Shown one piece after another: positions 7,350 through 14,988 of a stretch of DNA of 25,430 nt. A program made the translations under genes and the position numbers. Source of the stretch: SZAS-103 sp038234715 (GTDB taxonomy: Bacteria; Pseudomonadota; Gammaproteobacteria; Xanthomonadales; Xanthomonadaceae); NCBI GenBank assembly GCA_038234715.1, contig JBBQTD010000047.1:1-25430 (forward strand), written 5' to 3'. The stretch's first letter is position 1. Each line of letters starts with the position of its first letter. A model generated the notes under the pieces. That model did not search any database. It was given only the letters and a program-made list of their open reading frames with translations, and was not told the DNA's origin.

Positions 7350-8074
7350 GGCTTCACTCGGCTGGCGAAGACGATGTCGCCGAAATAGGTGACTGTGGAT
7401 TCGCCAGTGTTGTCGGTGTCCGCTGACACTGCGACACCGGTGATCGAAGGAGCCGCTGCCCCGAAAGCGCGGCGATAATCGGCGGCAACATCGCGCTGTA
7501 ACTGCACCCATTGCCCCTGCTGCGCGTTGCCGCTGCTCACCACGATCATCTTGACGAAGCCGGTGTAGGCATTGTCACGCATCGTGCCGATCGGCTGGCG
7601 GTTGTCCCAGACGTAGCACAGCGCCGCGGTCGGCAACTGCTCTCCGTAGCGCGCGTGGCCGAGACGGTACAACATGCGTTCGCCGAGCGACATCTGTTCG
7701 GGCCTGCGGTCGAAGGACACGTACAGGCGCGCCGAATAGTCGTCACCGGATTTGCGCGTCATGTCGGCGCTGGCGAGCACGCGCTCTGTTTTCCAGCGCC
7801 AGAGTAATTGCGGCGTGCGTGCCGAATCAATCTGCAATGCATGACGCAGCGACGCTGCTGCATTGTCGGAGCGCGCCCGCAACACGGTGCTGTCACCGTC
7901 GTGAATCAGATCGAATCGGGTCTGATTTTTCACATTCGGGATCGGCTGCAATGTCCAGCCCGCAGGCAGCACGTTGCCCGGGGCGCTGGCAGAAAAGGGT
8001 GCTGGCGATGTTGCCTGCACGGCGGGCGCGGGCAGAGCCAGAAAGAGTGTCAACGGCAGTAGCATGCATCGCAT
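7346..8074 (-). CDS. DUF3047 exported protein in arsenosugar operon
   Basis: A 242-aa protein with a cleavable signal peptide (MRCMLLPLTLFLALPAPAVQA), so probably periplasmic. The rest matches DUF3047: LPAGWTLQPIPN, DGDSTVLRARSDNAAASL, LLWRWKTE, ADMTRKSGDDYSARLYVSF, FVKMIVVSSG and the ending TYFGDIVFASR. The predicted fold is a carbohydrate-binding-like beta sandwich; no catalytic residues are recognisable. It starts four bases after the upstream oxidoreductase gene and overlaps arsS by four bases, so it is tightly tied to the operon. A role in periplasmic handling of the arsenic product or its carrier is only an inference from this position. Confidence 0.85.
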   Translation of the reverse strand: MRCMLLPLTLFLALPAPAVQATSPAPFSASAPGNVLPAGWTLQPIPNVKNQTRFDLIHDGDSTVLRARSDNAAASLRHALQIDSARTPQLLWRWKTERVLASADMTRKSGDDYSARLYVSFDRRPEQMSLGERMLYRLGHARYGEQLPTAALCYVWDNRQPIGTMRDNAYTGFVKMIVVSSGNAQQGQWVQLQRDVAADYRRAFGAAAPSITGVAVSADTDNTGESTVTYFGDIVFASRVKP

Positions 8075-8078
8075 CGTA

Positions 8079-10217
8079 TCAATCGTCCCTGCGCATCCAG
8101 CGGTGGTAGCGCGCTGCCAAAGCTAGCGCGCGCTCGGGTTGGTGGCGCTTGCGGCGTACACCGGCGACGTACTTTGCGGCCTCGGCAAACGTCGGATACG
8201 CGAACACGGTGCCGAGGATCTTGTCGAGACCGATGTGTTGCTGCATCGCCAGCGCGAACAACGCGATGGTCTCACCAGCGCGCTCGCCGACGACGGACGC
8301 GCCGAGAATCCTGTCCTTGCCGGGCGGCACCAAGACCTTGACGAAGCCCGCGGTCGCGGACTCGGCGACGGCGCGGTCGAGTTCAGCCATGTCGTACGTG
8401 ATCACTTCGATCGCGATGTTTTGTTCTTTCGCCTCGCGTTCGTTCAACCCTACGCGCGCGGCCTCCGGTTCGGTAAAGATCACCGCCGGCATCACGCGAT
8501 AGTCGGCAGCGAACGACTTCCATCCACCGAACAGTGCGTTCACCGACGCATACCAGGCCTGGTGCGCGCCGGCATGGGTGAGCTGGAACGGGCCGGTCAC
8601 GTCGCCGACACAGTAGATATTCGGAAATTTCGTGCGCAGGAATTCATCGGTTTCGATGGTCTTGTTCTTGCGCAGTCCGAGGTCGAGCACATCGATGCCA
8701 TAGCCATCGACCGTCGCTGTGCGGCCGATCGCCAGCAGGAGCGCGTCGAATGCGATCTCGCTACGCGCGCCGACGTGTTCGACAATCAATGTCGGAGATT
8801 CGCCGCCGCGCACCTCGACCGCTTTGTGGCCAAGGCGTATGGCGACGCCATCAAGCTCCAGCGTGGATTGCACCGCGATGGCCACATCGTCGTCTTCGTG
8901 GGCAAGCAGTTGATCGCCCATTTCGACCACAACGACATCACTCCCCAACCGCGCGAATGCCTGCGCGAGCTCGCAGCCGACCGGCCCTCCGCCGAGGATC
9001 ACCAACCGTTGCGGCAGGGTGTCGAGATTCCAGATCGTGTCCGAGGTCAGATAATCGACCTGTTCAAGGCCGGAAATTTTCGGCACCACCGGTCGCGAAC
9101 CCGCGGCGATCACGATGCTGCGGGAGGTCAGGGTCTGCCCGTTCACGGCGACTGACCACGGTGAGACGATCGTCGCGTCGCCCTGGATCACCTCAACGCC
9201 GATTTGCGTATAGCGTTCGACCGAATCGTGCGGCGCAATCGTGCGAATCGCTGCACGCACATGTCGCATCACGGCCGCGTAGTCGATGTGGGTGCCGGCC
9301 GATTTCACCCCGAATCGCGCTGCGTGATCAGCTTCTGCGGCGGCGCGCGCGGCACGGATCAGCGCCTTCGACGGCACGCAGCCGCGATTGAGGCAGTCGC
9401 CGCCCATCTGGGCTTTTTCGATCAAGGTGACTTTGGCGCGCAGCGTGGCGGCGATATAGCTGGTGACCAGACCCGCAGCACCCGCGCCGATCACGATCAG
9501 GTTGCGGTCGAACCTCTTGGGTTTTTCCCAGCCGCGATAGATCCGGCGTGCACGCGCGATGTTCATCAGTTTGCGAGCGATCAGCGGCAGCAATCCGAGC
9601 CCCGCGAAAGCGAGCAACACGCGGACACTGAGGATGCCGGACAGCGACTTCAACTGCCCAAGCTCGCGGCCCGCATTCACGTACACCAGCGTGCCTGCGA
9701 GCATGCCGAGCTGACTGACCCAGTAGAAGGTCCAGACGCGGATCGCGGTGACACCCATCGCAAGGTTGATCACGAAAAACGGAAACACGGGCACCAGCCG
9801 CAGCGCGAACAGGTAGAAGCCGCCTTCGTGTTCAACGCCGGCATCGATGCGTTTGAGGCGTTCGCCGAAACGTGCCTGCACCGCGTCGCGGAAGATGTAA
9901 CGCGAGGCCAGCATCGCCAGCGTCGCACCAATGCTCGAGGCAAACGATACGATCACGGTACCGGTGGCCAGTCCAAAGACCGCGCCTGCAAACAAGGTCA
10001 GCAGTCCGGCTCCCGGAAGCGAAAGCGCGGCGAATGCGATGTAGATCGCGGCGAATCCCAACATCGCTTCCAGCATGTGGGAGCCTTCAAACGCGTGCGC
10101 CGCACCCAGCAGCGATTGCATGCGTTGCAGGTTCAGGTATTGCGCACCGCCGCCCAGGTACAACACGACCGCGGCGGCGATCACGACGATGAGGAAAACG
10201 ATCTTCCAGGGTTTCAT
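8079..10217 (-). CDS. VTT (TVP38/TMEM64) membrane domain fused to FAD pyridine nucleotide-disulfide oxidoreductase
   Basis: A 712-aa fusion. Residues 1-225 are a TVP38/TMEM64 (VTT/DedA-like) membrane domain with hydrophobic segments near 5-22, 52-104, 136-178 and 197-214, including the FFVINLAMG-type motif. Residues 236-700 form a class I disulfide oxidoreductase like mercuric reductase or lipoamide dehydrogenase. This part has FAD motif IGAGAAG (243-249), redox-active CLNRGC (C275, C280), NAD(P) motif GGGPVG (409-414), CVGDVTG, and the dimerisation domain from about residue 590. There is no N-terminal HMA domain and no C-terminal vicinal Cys pair, so it is not MerA. Its place between arsM and arsS suggests redox supply or thiol-linked arsenic handling at the membrane. 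The second half alone would be a standard-size enzyme. Confidence 0.88.
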   Translation of the reverse strand: MKPWKIVFLIVVIAAAVVLYLGGGAQYLNLQRMQSLLGAAHAFEGSHMLEAMLGFAAIYIAFAALSLPGAGLLTLFAGAVFGLATGTVIVSFASSIGATLAMLASRYIFRDAVQARFGERLKRIDAGVEHEGGFYLFALRLVPVFPFFVINLAMGVTAIRVWTFYWVSQLGMLAGTLVYVNAGRELGQLKSLSGILSVRVLLAFAGLGLLPLIARKLMNIARARRIYRGWEKPKRFDRNLIVIGAGAAGLVTSYIAATLRAKVTLIEKAQMGGDCLNRGCVPSKALIRAARAAAEADHAARFGVKSAGTHIDYAAVMRHVRAAIRTIAPHDSVERYTQIGVEVIQGDATIVSPWSVAVNGQTLTSRSIVIAAGSRPVVPKISGLEQVDYLTSDTIWNLDTLPQRLVILGGGPVGCELAQAFARLGSDVVVVEMGDQLLAHEDDDVAIAVQSTLELDGVAIRLGHKAVEVRGGESPTLIVEHVGARSEIAFDALLLAIGRTATVDGYGIDVLDLGLRKNKTIETDEFLRTKFPNIYCVGDVTGPFQLTHAGAHQAWYASVNALFGGWKSFAADYRVMPAVIFTEPEAARVGLNEREAKEQNIAIEVITYDMAELDRAVAESATAGFVKVLVPPGKDRILGASVVGERAGETIALFALAMQQHIGLDKILGTVFAYPTFAEAAKYVAGVRRKRHQPERALALAARYHRWMRRDD

Positions 10218-10257
10218 TTCCGACCCCAGGAAGGCCCGCTTGTCGGGAACATGAGTT

Positions 10258-11280
10258 TCAACAGCACGCGGCGACGGAAGCTGACTGTGTCCCTGCGGCC
10301 GGTGCGCACGGAAACAGTCCGAAGTGCGCCCCCCTGGGCGTCAGTTCGAAGTGTGCCGCGTAGCGTGTAGCGCCCAGCATGTTGGCTGTGTTGCCGCACA
10401 CTAGCATCGGTCGTCCGGCCTCGAAGCGGTGGTGATCGTCGAGTACGAAGGCATGCGGGTGGTGCGGAATGCTGCCGCGATAGGTCGCGACCTGGCCGTA
10501 GTCCTCACAGCGATCCTCAAGGTCGAGCTTGAACGCGCGCACGGTGATGCTCTCAAAGCGCACCATCCCGATCCGCGCCTCGATCTGCGCATCCAGCAGC
10601 GGCACGGGATTGCGCGCGGCGATGCGGTAGTCAGCGCAGCCCGCCTGTGCCATCAGGCGGCGGAAGTCTTCGATGTAAAACGCACCGGCCAGGCACTCGC
10701 CGCGCAGCACCGGATCGGCGAGCAGCGCAGCCGGAATCCGGCGATCGGCGAAGACATCAGAGAAAAACAATTCGCCGCCGGGCTTGAGCACGCGAAATAC
10801 TTCGCTCAGGACTGCGGCTTTATCGGCGGACAGGTTGACCACGCAATTGGAGATCACCACGTCGATGCTGGCGTCGGCTATTCCGGCTGCAGCGAGGTCC
10901 TCGATCCTTCCGTCACGGAAGTCGAGGTTGTCGAGGCCACTCGCGTCGCAGTGCGCGGCTTGGTTGCGACGCGCGATCGCGAGTTGCTGCGGTGTCATGT
11001 CGATGCCGACGACGCGGCCCTGTGCGCCAACCAGACGCGAGACCAGGTAGGCATCGCGACCCGTCCCGCAGCCCAGGTCCAGCACGCTGGCATTCGCGAC
11101 AGCCGCCGGAATCGGCGAGCCGCAACCATAGAATCGCTCGCTGACTTCGCGAGGGATCTGGCGCAACCATGTCTGCAGGTACTCTGGCATCATCTCGGCG
11201 CTGCAACACGCACCTGTTTTGAGGTCGTCCTGGCTGGTCAGGGTGTCGCCGTAGTAACGGACGATTGCCTCATCGGTCAT
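10258..11280 (-). CDS. arsM: Arsenite S-adenosylmethionine methyltransferase ArsM
   Basis: A 340-aa class I methyltransferase. SAM motif I is VLDLGCGTG (66-74), followed by VVGIDMTPQQL (90-100) and LKPGGELFFSDVF (165-177). The arsenic-binding cysteines expected from characterised ArsM proteins are present: ACC (C25-C26), SNC (C146) and GEC (C196). The chain ends in a vicinal CC. ArsM methylates As(III) stepwise to mono-, di- and trimethyl species using SAM and thiols. It is the first gene of a six-gene minus-strand operon with a 40-bp gap to the next gene. AGAGAG lies five bases before the ATG. The end region also contains the ArsM C-terminal domain (AFVLDDHHRFEAGRPMLVCGNTAN region). No ArsR-type operator could be recognised upstream. 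Confidence 0.92.
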   Translation of the reverse strand: MTDEAIVRYYGDTLTSQDDLKTGACCSAEMMPEYLQTWLRQIPREVSERFYGCGSPIPAAVANASVLDLGCGTGRDAYLVSRLVGAQGRVVGIDMTPQQLAIARRNQAAHCDASGLDNLDFRDGRIEDLAAAGIADASIDVVISNCVVNLSADKAAVLSEVFRVLKPGGELFFSDVFADRRIPAALLADPVLRGECLAGAFYIEDFRRLMAQAGCADYRIAARNPVPLLDAQIEARIGMVRFESITVRAFKLDLEDRCEDYGQVATYRGSIPHHPHAFVLDDHHRFEAGRPMLVCGNTANMLGATRYAAHFELTPRGAHFGLFPCAPAAGTQSASVAACC

Positions 11281-11469
11281 GGTGACTCTCTTGGTCGTGA
11301 GTAGTGGCAGAACACTGTGCCCTTTCGATCGTTATGGGAACGCGAGCGGCCGTCAACCAGGCATCCACACTTGTCCGCCAGTTCTGGCGTCGTTCCGGTC
11401 AAGCGCCGAAGGCTCTGCCACAACTTGCTGAAGGCGATCTTTCGCCATTGCAAGGACTGGCCGACCCCC

Positions 11470-12138
11470 TTAGACGAAGCGCGAATAAGCTTCCAGCGGC
11501 AGTCGCGAAATGTCGGGAACACGGCAGTCTTCGGCGGCATGACCGACGACCAACAGCAAATAGGCCATCTGGTTGCTCGGTTGACCGAGAATTTGGTTGA
11601 GAAAGCCCATCGGGCTCGGCGTGTGGGTCAGCATTGCGAGGCCAGCGCGATGTAGCGCAGTAATCAACAGTCCTGTTGCGATGCCGACAGATTCATGCGG
11701 GTAGTACCGTTTGTGCTTGCGTCCGCTCGCATCCAGCGCGAAACGCTCGTAGAAAATCGCAATCAGCCAAGGTGCGACCTCAAGAAACGGCTTCGCGGCA
11801 TCGGTGCCCAATGCCTCGAGCGCCTGTAGCCATTCCGCAGGCGCGCGGTGAGCGTAGAACTCGCGTTCTTCGGCCTCCGCCTTCTCGCGGATCTCGCGCT
11901 TTATCGCAGGATCGGATACCGCGACGAATCGCCACGGTTGTTGATTGGCCCCGCTCGGCGCGCTGCCGGCCGCGCGCAGACAGTGTTCGATCAGCTCGCG
12001 CGGAACAGGTGTTGTGGTGTAGTCCCGTACGGTGCGGCGTTCGGCAAGCTCATCGGAAAATGCACGTGCACGAGCGATCCGCTCGTTGTCGGTCAATTCC
12101 TGACGTCGTGGCAAAGGAATCGTGTTCGGAGCTGGCAT
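11470..12138 (-). CDS. Nitroreductase family flavoprotein
   Basis: A 222-aa cytoplasmic FMN-dependent nitroreductase-fold protein. FMN-binding motifs are RRTVRDY (34-40), PSGANQQPWRF (61-71) and, towards the C-terminus, GLAMLTHTPSPMGFL. Length and motifs fit the branch that includes iodotyrosine-deiodinase-like and BluB-like proteins, but the substrate cannot be told. ATG at 12138 is used; a GTG immediately upstream (12141) is an alternative, and AGG is the only ribosome binding site element. It is separated from arsM by about 190 bp that hold no supported gene, so it may have been transcribed with arsM or independently. Its relation to metal stress is positional only. Confidence 0.85.
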   Translation of the reverse strand: MPAPNTIPLPRRQELTDNERIARARAFSDELAERRTVRDYTTTPVPRELIEHCLRAAGSAPSGANQQPWRFVAVSDPAIKREIREKAEAEEREFYAHRAPAEWLQALEALGTDAAKPFLEVAPWLIAIFYERFALDASGRKHKRYYPHESVGIATGLLITALHRAGLAMLTHTPSPMGFLNQILGQPSNQMAYLLLVVGHAAEDCRVPDISRLPLEAYSRFV

Positions 12139-12249
12139 CACTTGGCCTGTTGTGCGGGTCGTCTTCGCGTGAGGGTTGCGCAGATCGTGGGGGAAGGCAA
12201 TTGCGAATGCAGTGACTCAGCGCGAACGAACCCCGTCGAGAATGAAGCT

Positions 12250-12269
12250 GCGTCGTGAAGCGACGACGC
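12250..12269. terminator. Hairpin downstream of bufC
   Basis: GCGTCGT (12250-12256) and ACGACGC (12263-12269) are perfect complements around a six-base loop. It lies about 40 bases past the bufC stop on the minus strand. It lacks a U tract on that side, so it could be a weak or factor-assisted terminator, or simply an RNA 3' stabiliser. Confidence 0.3.
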
Positions 12270-12309
12270 GTGGGCTGCTGCGTTTTTGCGTCCTCCCATC
12301 GTTTCAGGA

Positions 12310-13080
12310 TCAATCAGCCCGGTAGACGTCCCGCGGATGCACACCGACTATGATGCCGTCGCGCAGCCATTGACTCAGGAACGCGGCCGCGCGGGCGATT
12401 CCTTCACTTTCGGCTTGCGCTTCGATCAGCGATGCGCAAAGCGCGCTGAAGCTCGCGTCATTGCGAATGAAGCGCAGTGCCTCCTCCTCAGTGGCTTCGA
12501 TCGTGCGAAAGCACGGCGTGAATTCCTGGCGCCACACCAGCATGGCGGCGGGCGCAGGAAGGATCATCGCCGCGGGCGGCGTCTGTTCCGCCGCGAGCGC
12601 CGAGCAGATCGCGCCCGCATTGGTGGTTACCCGGCCGATGCGCAAAGTGGGGGCGAGCACGAGTTCGGCGTGATCCCAGTCGATGGTCGCCAATTCTTGC
12701 GCTGCCAGCGTCGCGGAATCCGTGTCTTCAAATGCGCGGCAGAGTTCCCATTCGAGCCAAGCCAATTCGGCGACTTCAGGATCGTCCGGATACAGGCCGG
12801 CCAGCATCCGGTCGAATCCCTCGCCGTAGGCGCCCAGCGTCCATGCGTGGGGAGGTGTCTGCGCGATGTGCGCCATCGCCGCTTCATTGAAGGCCGCATG
12901 GCCGAGCCACGCGCGCAGCTTCGCGAAGGTTTCACTCAGACCGTCGACGAGTTGCGACCGGTAGTTGTTCTGATGGACGGCCAGCCCGGCGGCTGCGGCA
13001 CTGCCCAACGGGCGAGTGGCCTCGCCGGAAGCATCACCGAGCCACCCGATGAAGTCGCGCTGGAGCTCAAGCAGGTTCAT
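12310..13080 (-). CDS. bufC: BufC/HvfC-type putative DNA-binding-domain protein (DUF2063)
   Basis: A 256-aa protein of the family named for a putative DNA-binding domain (DUF2063). In characterised bufferin and methanobactin-like loci this family is the partner of the DUF692 enzyme and helps recognise the precursor. The N-terminus LLELQRDFIGWLG and the motif GLAVHQNNYRSQLVDGL (32-48) followed by LSETFAKLRAWLG are typical. WLEWELCRAFED lies mid-protein. Its ATG overlaps the bufB TGA (ATGA), so production is coupled to bufB. It ends the minus-strand bufA2BC operon. Confidence 0.88.
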   Translation of the reverse strand: MNLLELQRDFIGWLGDASGEATRPLGSAAAAGLAVHQNNYRSQLVDGLSETFAKLRAWLGHAAFNEAAMAHIAQTPPHAWTLGAYGEGFDRMLAGLYPDDPEVAELAWLEWELCRAFEDTDSATLAAQELATIDWDHAELVLAPTLRIGRVTTNAGAICSALAAEQTPPAAMILPAPAAMLVWRQEFTPCFRTIEATEEEALRFIRNDASFSALCASLIEAQAESEGIARAAAFLSQWLRDGIIVGVHPRDVYRAD

Positions 13081-13919
13081 GCAGCCCTGCGTTCCAGGTC
13101 TCTGCAGATCCCGCGCGCGATGGCGAGTTCGTCCAGCAATTCAGCGAGCGGCGGAATTCTGTCGTCGCGTTCGATCATGGTGGCAACCGGGCCTATTCGC
13201 CGCGCCGCTGCCTCGTAAAGCGCCCAGACGGGATCGGGAACCGGCTGGTCGTGGGTGTCGATCAGCAATTCACGCCCCTGGCTGTGGCCTGCCAGGTGGA
13301 TCTGGCGCACGCGATCGGCTGGCACGCCCGCCAGATAGGTTTGCGGATCGAATCCATGGTTGGTCGCGCTGACGTAGATGTTGTTGACATCGAGCAGCAG
13401 GAAGCACCCGGTGCGCGCGCATAGCCCGGTGAGGAACTCCCACTCGGTCATCGTCGAGTGCGCGAAGTCCAGGTAAGTCGACGGGTTCTCGATCAGCAGG
13501 GGGCGCTTGATTGCATCCTGCGCTTGCGCAACGCTCGCGCAGACCAGGTCCAGCGCCTCGTCGGTATAAGGAAGTGGCAGCAGGTCGTGCGAGTTGAAAC
13601 CCGCGACCCGGGTCCAGCACAGGTGGTCGGAGACGAACAGCGGCTGGACGCGATCGACCAGGGTCTTGAGGCGGACCAGATAGTCGCGGTCCAAACCGTC
13701 AGCCGATCCGAGCGACATCGACACGCCATGCAGCGCGACCGGATGGCGTTCGCGGATCTGGTCGAGCACGTGCAGAGGACGACCGCCGTCGATCATGAAG
13801 TTTTCGGAAATCACTTCGACGAAATCGACCGGCACCGTCGATGTCAGGAAGTCCTGGTAGTGCGGTGGACGCAGGCCGAGGCCGAAGCCGTCGAATGGCA
13901 TGCAGGAATGGACTGGCAT
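13077..13919 (-). CDS. bufB: BufB, DUF692 multinuclear iron enzyme for bufferin maturation
   Basis: A 280-aa TIM-barrel DUF692 protein (MbnB/TglH relatives). Iron-ligand and active-site motifs are all present: GLGLRPPHY (13-21), EVISENF (35-41), LHGVSMSLG (63-71), SDHLCW (97-102), IENPS (143-147), LLDVNN (175-180), IHLAGHS (207-213) and DTHDQPVPDPVW (221-232). In bufferins this family converts precursor cysteines to 5-thiooxazoles, which bind copper. The ATG at 13919 has GGAG seven bases upstream; an internal ATG at 13901 also fits the family start. It follows bufA2 after 54 bp that contain a strong hairpin, and overlaps bufC. It is the only DUF692 gene in the window, although two bufferin precursors are present. 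Confidence 0.93.
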   Translation of the reverse strand: MPVHSCMPFDGFGLGLRPPHYQDFLTSTVPVDFVEVISENFMIDGGRPLHVLDQIRERHPVALHGVSMSLGSADGLDRDYLVRLKTLVDRVQPLFVSDHLCWTRVAGFNSHDLLPLPYTDEALDLVCASVAQAQDAIKRPLLIENPSTYLDFAHSTMTEWEFLTGLCARTGCFLLLDVNNIYVSATNHGFDPQTYLAGVPADRVRQIHLAGHSQGRELLIDTHDQPVPDPVWALYEAAARRIGPVATMIERDDRIPPLAELLDELAIARGICRDLERRAA

Positions 13920-13938
13920 CGTATCGCTCCAGAAGGCA

Positions 13939-13964
13939 GCCCGAGCGGAGCACTCCGCCCGGGC
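13939..13964 (-). promoter_or_regulatory. Strong hairpin between bufA2 and bufB
   Basis: In the minus-strand transcript, a 12-base arm starting GCCCGGG pairs with its partner ending CGGGC, with one G-U wobble and a two-base apex that would open to a four-base loop. There is no U tract, so partial read-through is expected. It lies in the 54-bp gap between the small precursor gene and its modifying enzyme. Such hairpins often stabilise the precursor mRNA or lower downstream expression; here that is inference. Confidence 0.6.
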
Positions 13965-13973
13965 CGCGACGGC

Positions 13974-14246
13974 TCAGTTGGTCGGAGCCGTTTCGCTGCC
14001 GCCGGCTGCGGTACAGGCCTTGGATGTCATGGTCTTGAAGCCTTGGCCCTTGCAGTCGTTCATGCCCTTGCAATCGTGGCTTCCCGACTTGCAATCGGAC
14101 TGTCCCTTGCAGGCATTCACGCCGTAGCAATGGACTGTCTCGGCCTTGTGCCCGGCGTAAGCGGGCGTGGGGGTTGTCGCCAGAGTGGCCAGTGCGAGGA
14201 GGGCGGTGGTGGCGGCGATGCTGACGCCGGACTTGATCGTGATCAT
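13974..14246 (-). CDS. bufA2: BufA2-family bufferin precursor
   Basis: A 90-aa exported precursor. A signal peptide runs to about residue 31 (…TPTPAYA, then GHKAET). The mature part has six cysteines (C40, C46, C52, C59, C65, C78) in a repeated pattern: CYGVNACKG, SDCK, HDCKG, NDCKGQGF, and a final AC. This is the BufA2-type periplasmic bufferin-type metallophore pattern. After modification by BufB and export it is expected to chelate copper in the periplasm. GGAG eight bases before the ATG is the ribosome binding site. A GTAACC-N16-CGAA promoter lies 43-68 bp upstream, so the leader would be about 36 nt. It heads bufA2-bufB-bufC. Confidence 0.9.
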   Translation of the reverse strand: MITIKSGVSIAATTALLALATLATTPTPAYAGHKAETVHCYGVNACKGQSDCKSGSHDCKGMNDCKGQGFKTMTSKACTAAGGSETAPTN

Positions 14247-14288
14247 TGATGGGTCTCCGAGGTTGTTTGCCGGGATGGCGAAGCGTTC

Positions 14289-14314
14289 TTCGGGACCGCC
14301 GACACAAAGGTTAC
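14289..14314 (-). promoter_or_regulatory. SigF-type promoter of bufA2BC
   Basis: On the minus strand GTAACC (14314-14309) and CGAA (14292-14289) are separated by exactly 16 bases. This equals the motif reported for SigF of Caulobacter and matches the other two promoters in this locus. Confidence 0.8.
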
Positions 14315-14346
14315 AGTTGTTGCGCGAGCGGATTCCGGGCGGCCGG

Positions 14347-14988
14347 CTACCACCGCAGCAGACGCGGGCCGAGCAGCGCTCCGATCGCGGTAGCCGAGCC
14401 GATGCCCAGGGTGTACCAGGTCAGCACGAAGGTCGCCGACACCTCCGGGCAATGCAGGCCGTACAGCGTGGCCGCGCACGCTCCGGAGGCCAGACCAGCA
14501 GCCGCGCCCGCCTCGCGCAGGCTGGTCGGCGCCATGCGCTTGAACGACCACAGCAGGCCGACGAAGATCGGTATGGAGAACAACACGACGAGAGCGGAGC
14601 ACATCGTCCAGCTCCGGCCAAGCCAGATGCCGAGCCACTGCTCGCGCGGCGCATGTAGCAGCTCGCTGATGGCGATCGCAGCCAGGAGGAAGAACGGAAT
14701 AATCAGGGGCAGAAAAACTTTTTGGTGCGGCGCATCCGGGCGTGCCAGATGCACGGTGGCGATGATTCCGACGCAGGCCAGGGATGCGGTATAGAGCCAC
14801 TTCATCCAGAACGCGAAACCATCGATCGCGATCGCCAGGTCGGGCCGGACGCCGAGCACGAACATGACCAGCGACATGGTCGCCGCGGCACCCAACCCAA
14901 GGCCGATCGCGATGCGGCGCGAAACCGCGTGCAGTTTGACGGGGGTCAAATCCCTGGACAGTGAGCGGACAAGTTCATCTGTCTTCAT
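14347..14988 (-). CDS. nrsF: NrsF-type anti-sigma factor (DUF1109)
   Basis: A 213-aa polytopic membrane protein. Six hydrophobic segments are visible, near 27-46, 62-80, 91-109, 130-147, 163-177 and 190-207. The hallmark LHCPEVSATFVLTWYTLGIG (178-197) is the DUF1109 signature. Two cysteines, C130 and C180 (131 and 181 if the GTG one codon upstream is used), correspond to the two that are needed for metal sensing in Caulobacter NrsF, as I recall that work. It would hold SigF inactive at the membrane until metal or oxidative stress. The sigF stop and this ATG overlap as TGATG, with GGGAG upstream, so the pair is translationally coupled. Confidence 0.9.
   Translation of the reverse strand: MKTDELVRSLSRDLTPVKLHAVSRRIAIGLGLGAAATMSLVMFVLGVRPDLAIAIDGFAFWMKWLYTASLACVGIIATVHLARPDAPHQKVFLPLIIPFFLLAAIAISELLHAPREQWLGIWLGRSWTMCSALVVLFSIPIFVGLLWSFKRMAPTSLREAGAAAGLASGACAATLYGLHCPEVSATFVLTWYTLGIGSATAIGALLGPRLLRW

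Noticed and set aside
6138..7388. Long + strand frame of 416 codons
   Set aside because: It lies opposite arsS and the glycosyltransferase, which have clear motifs; it is a high-GC antisense artefact.
8139..10370. Long + strand frames opposite the VTT-oxidoreductase gene
   Set aside because: Composition is that of an antisense shadow, and no domain is recognisable.
11277..11469. Open minus-strand frame between the nitroreductase stop and arsM
   Set aside because: No start with a ribosome binding site and no recognisable sequence; treated as intergenic.
12625..12630. GTAACC on the minus strand inside bufC, a possible fourth SigF promoter
   Set aside because: No CGAA at the 16-base spacing and no gene start nearby.
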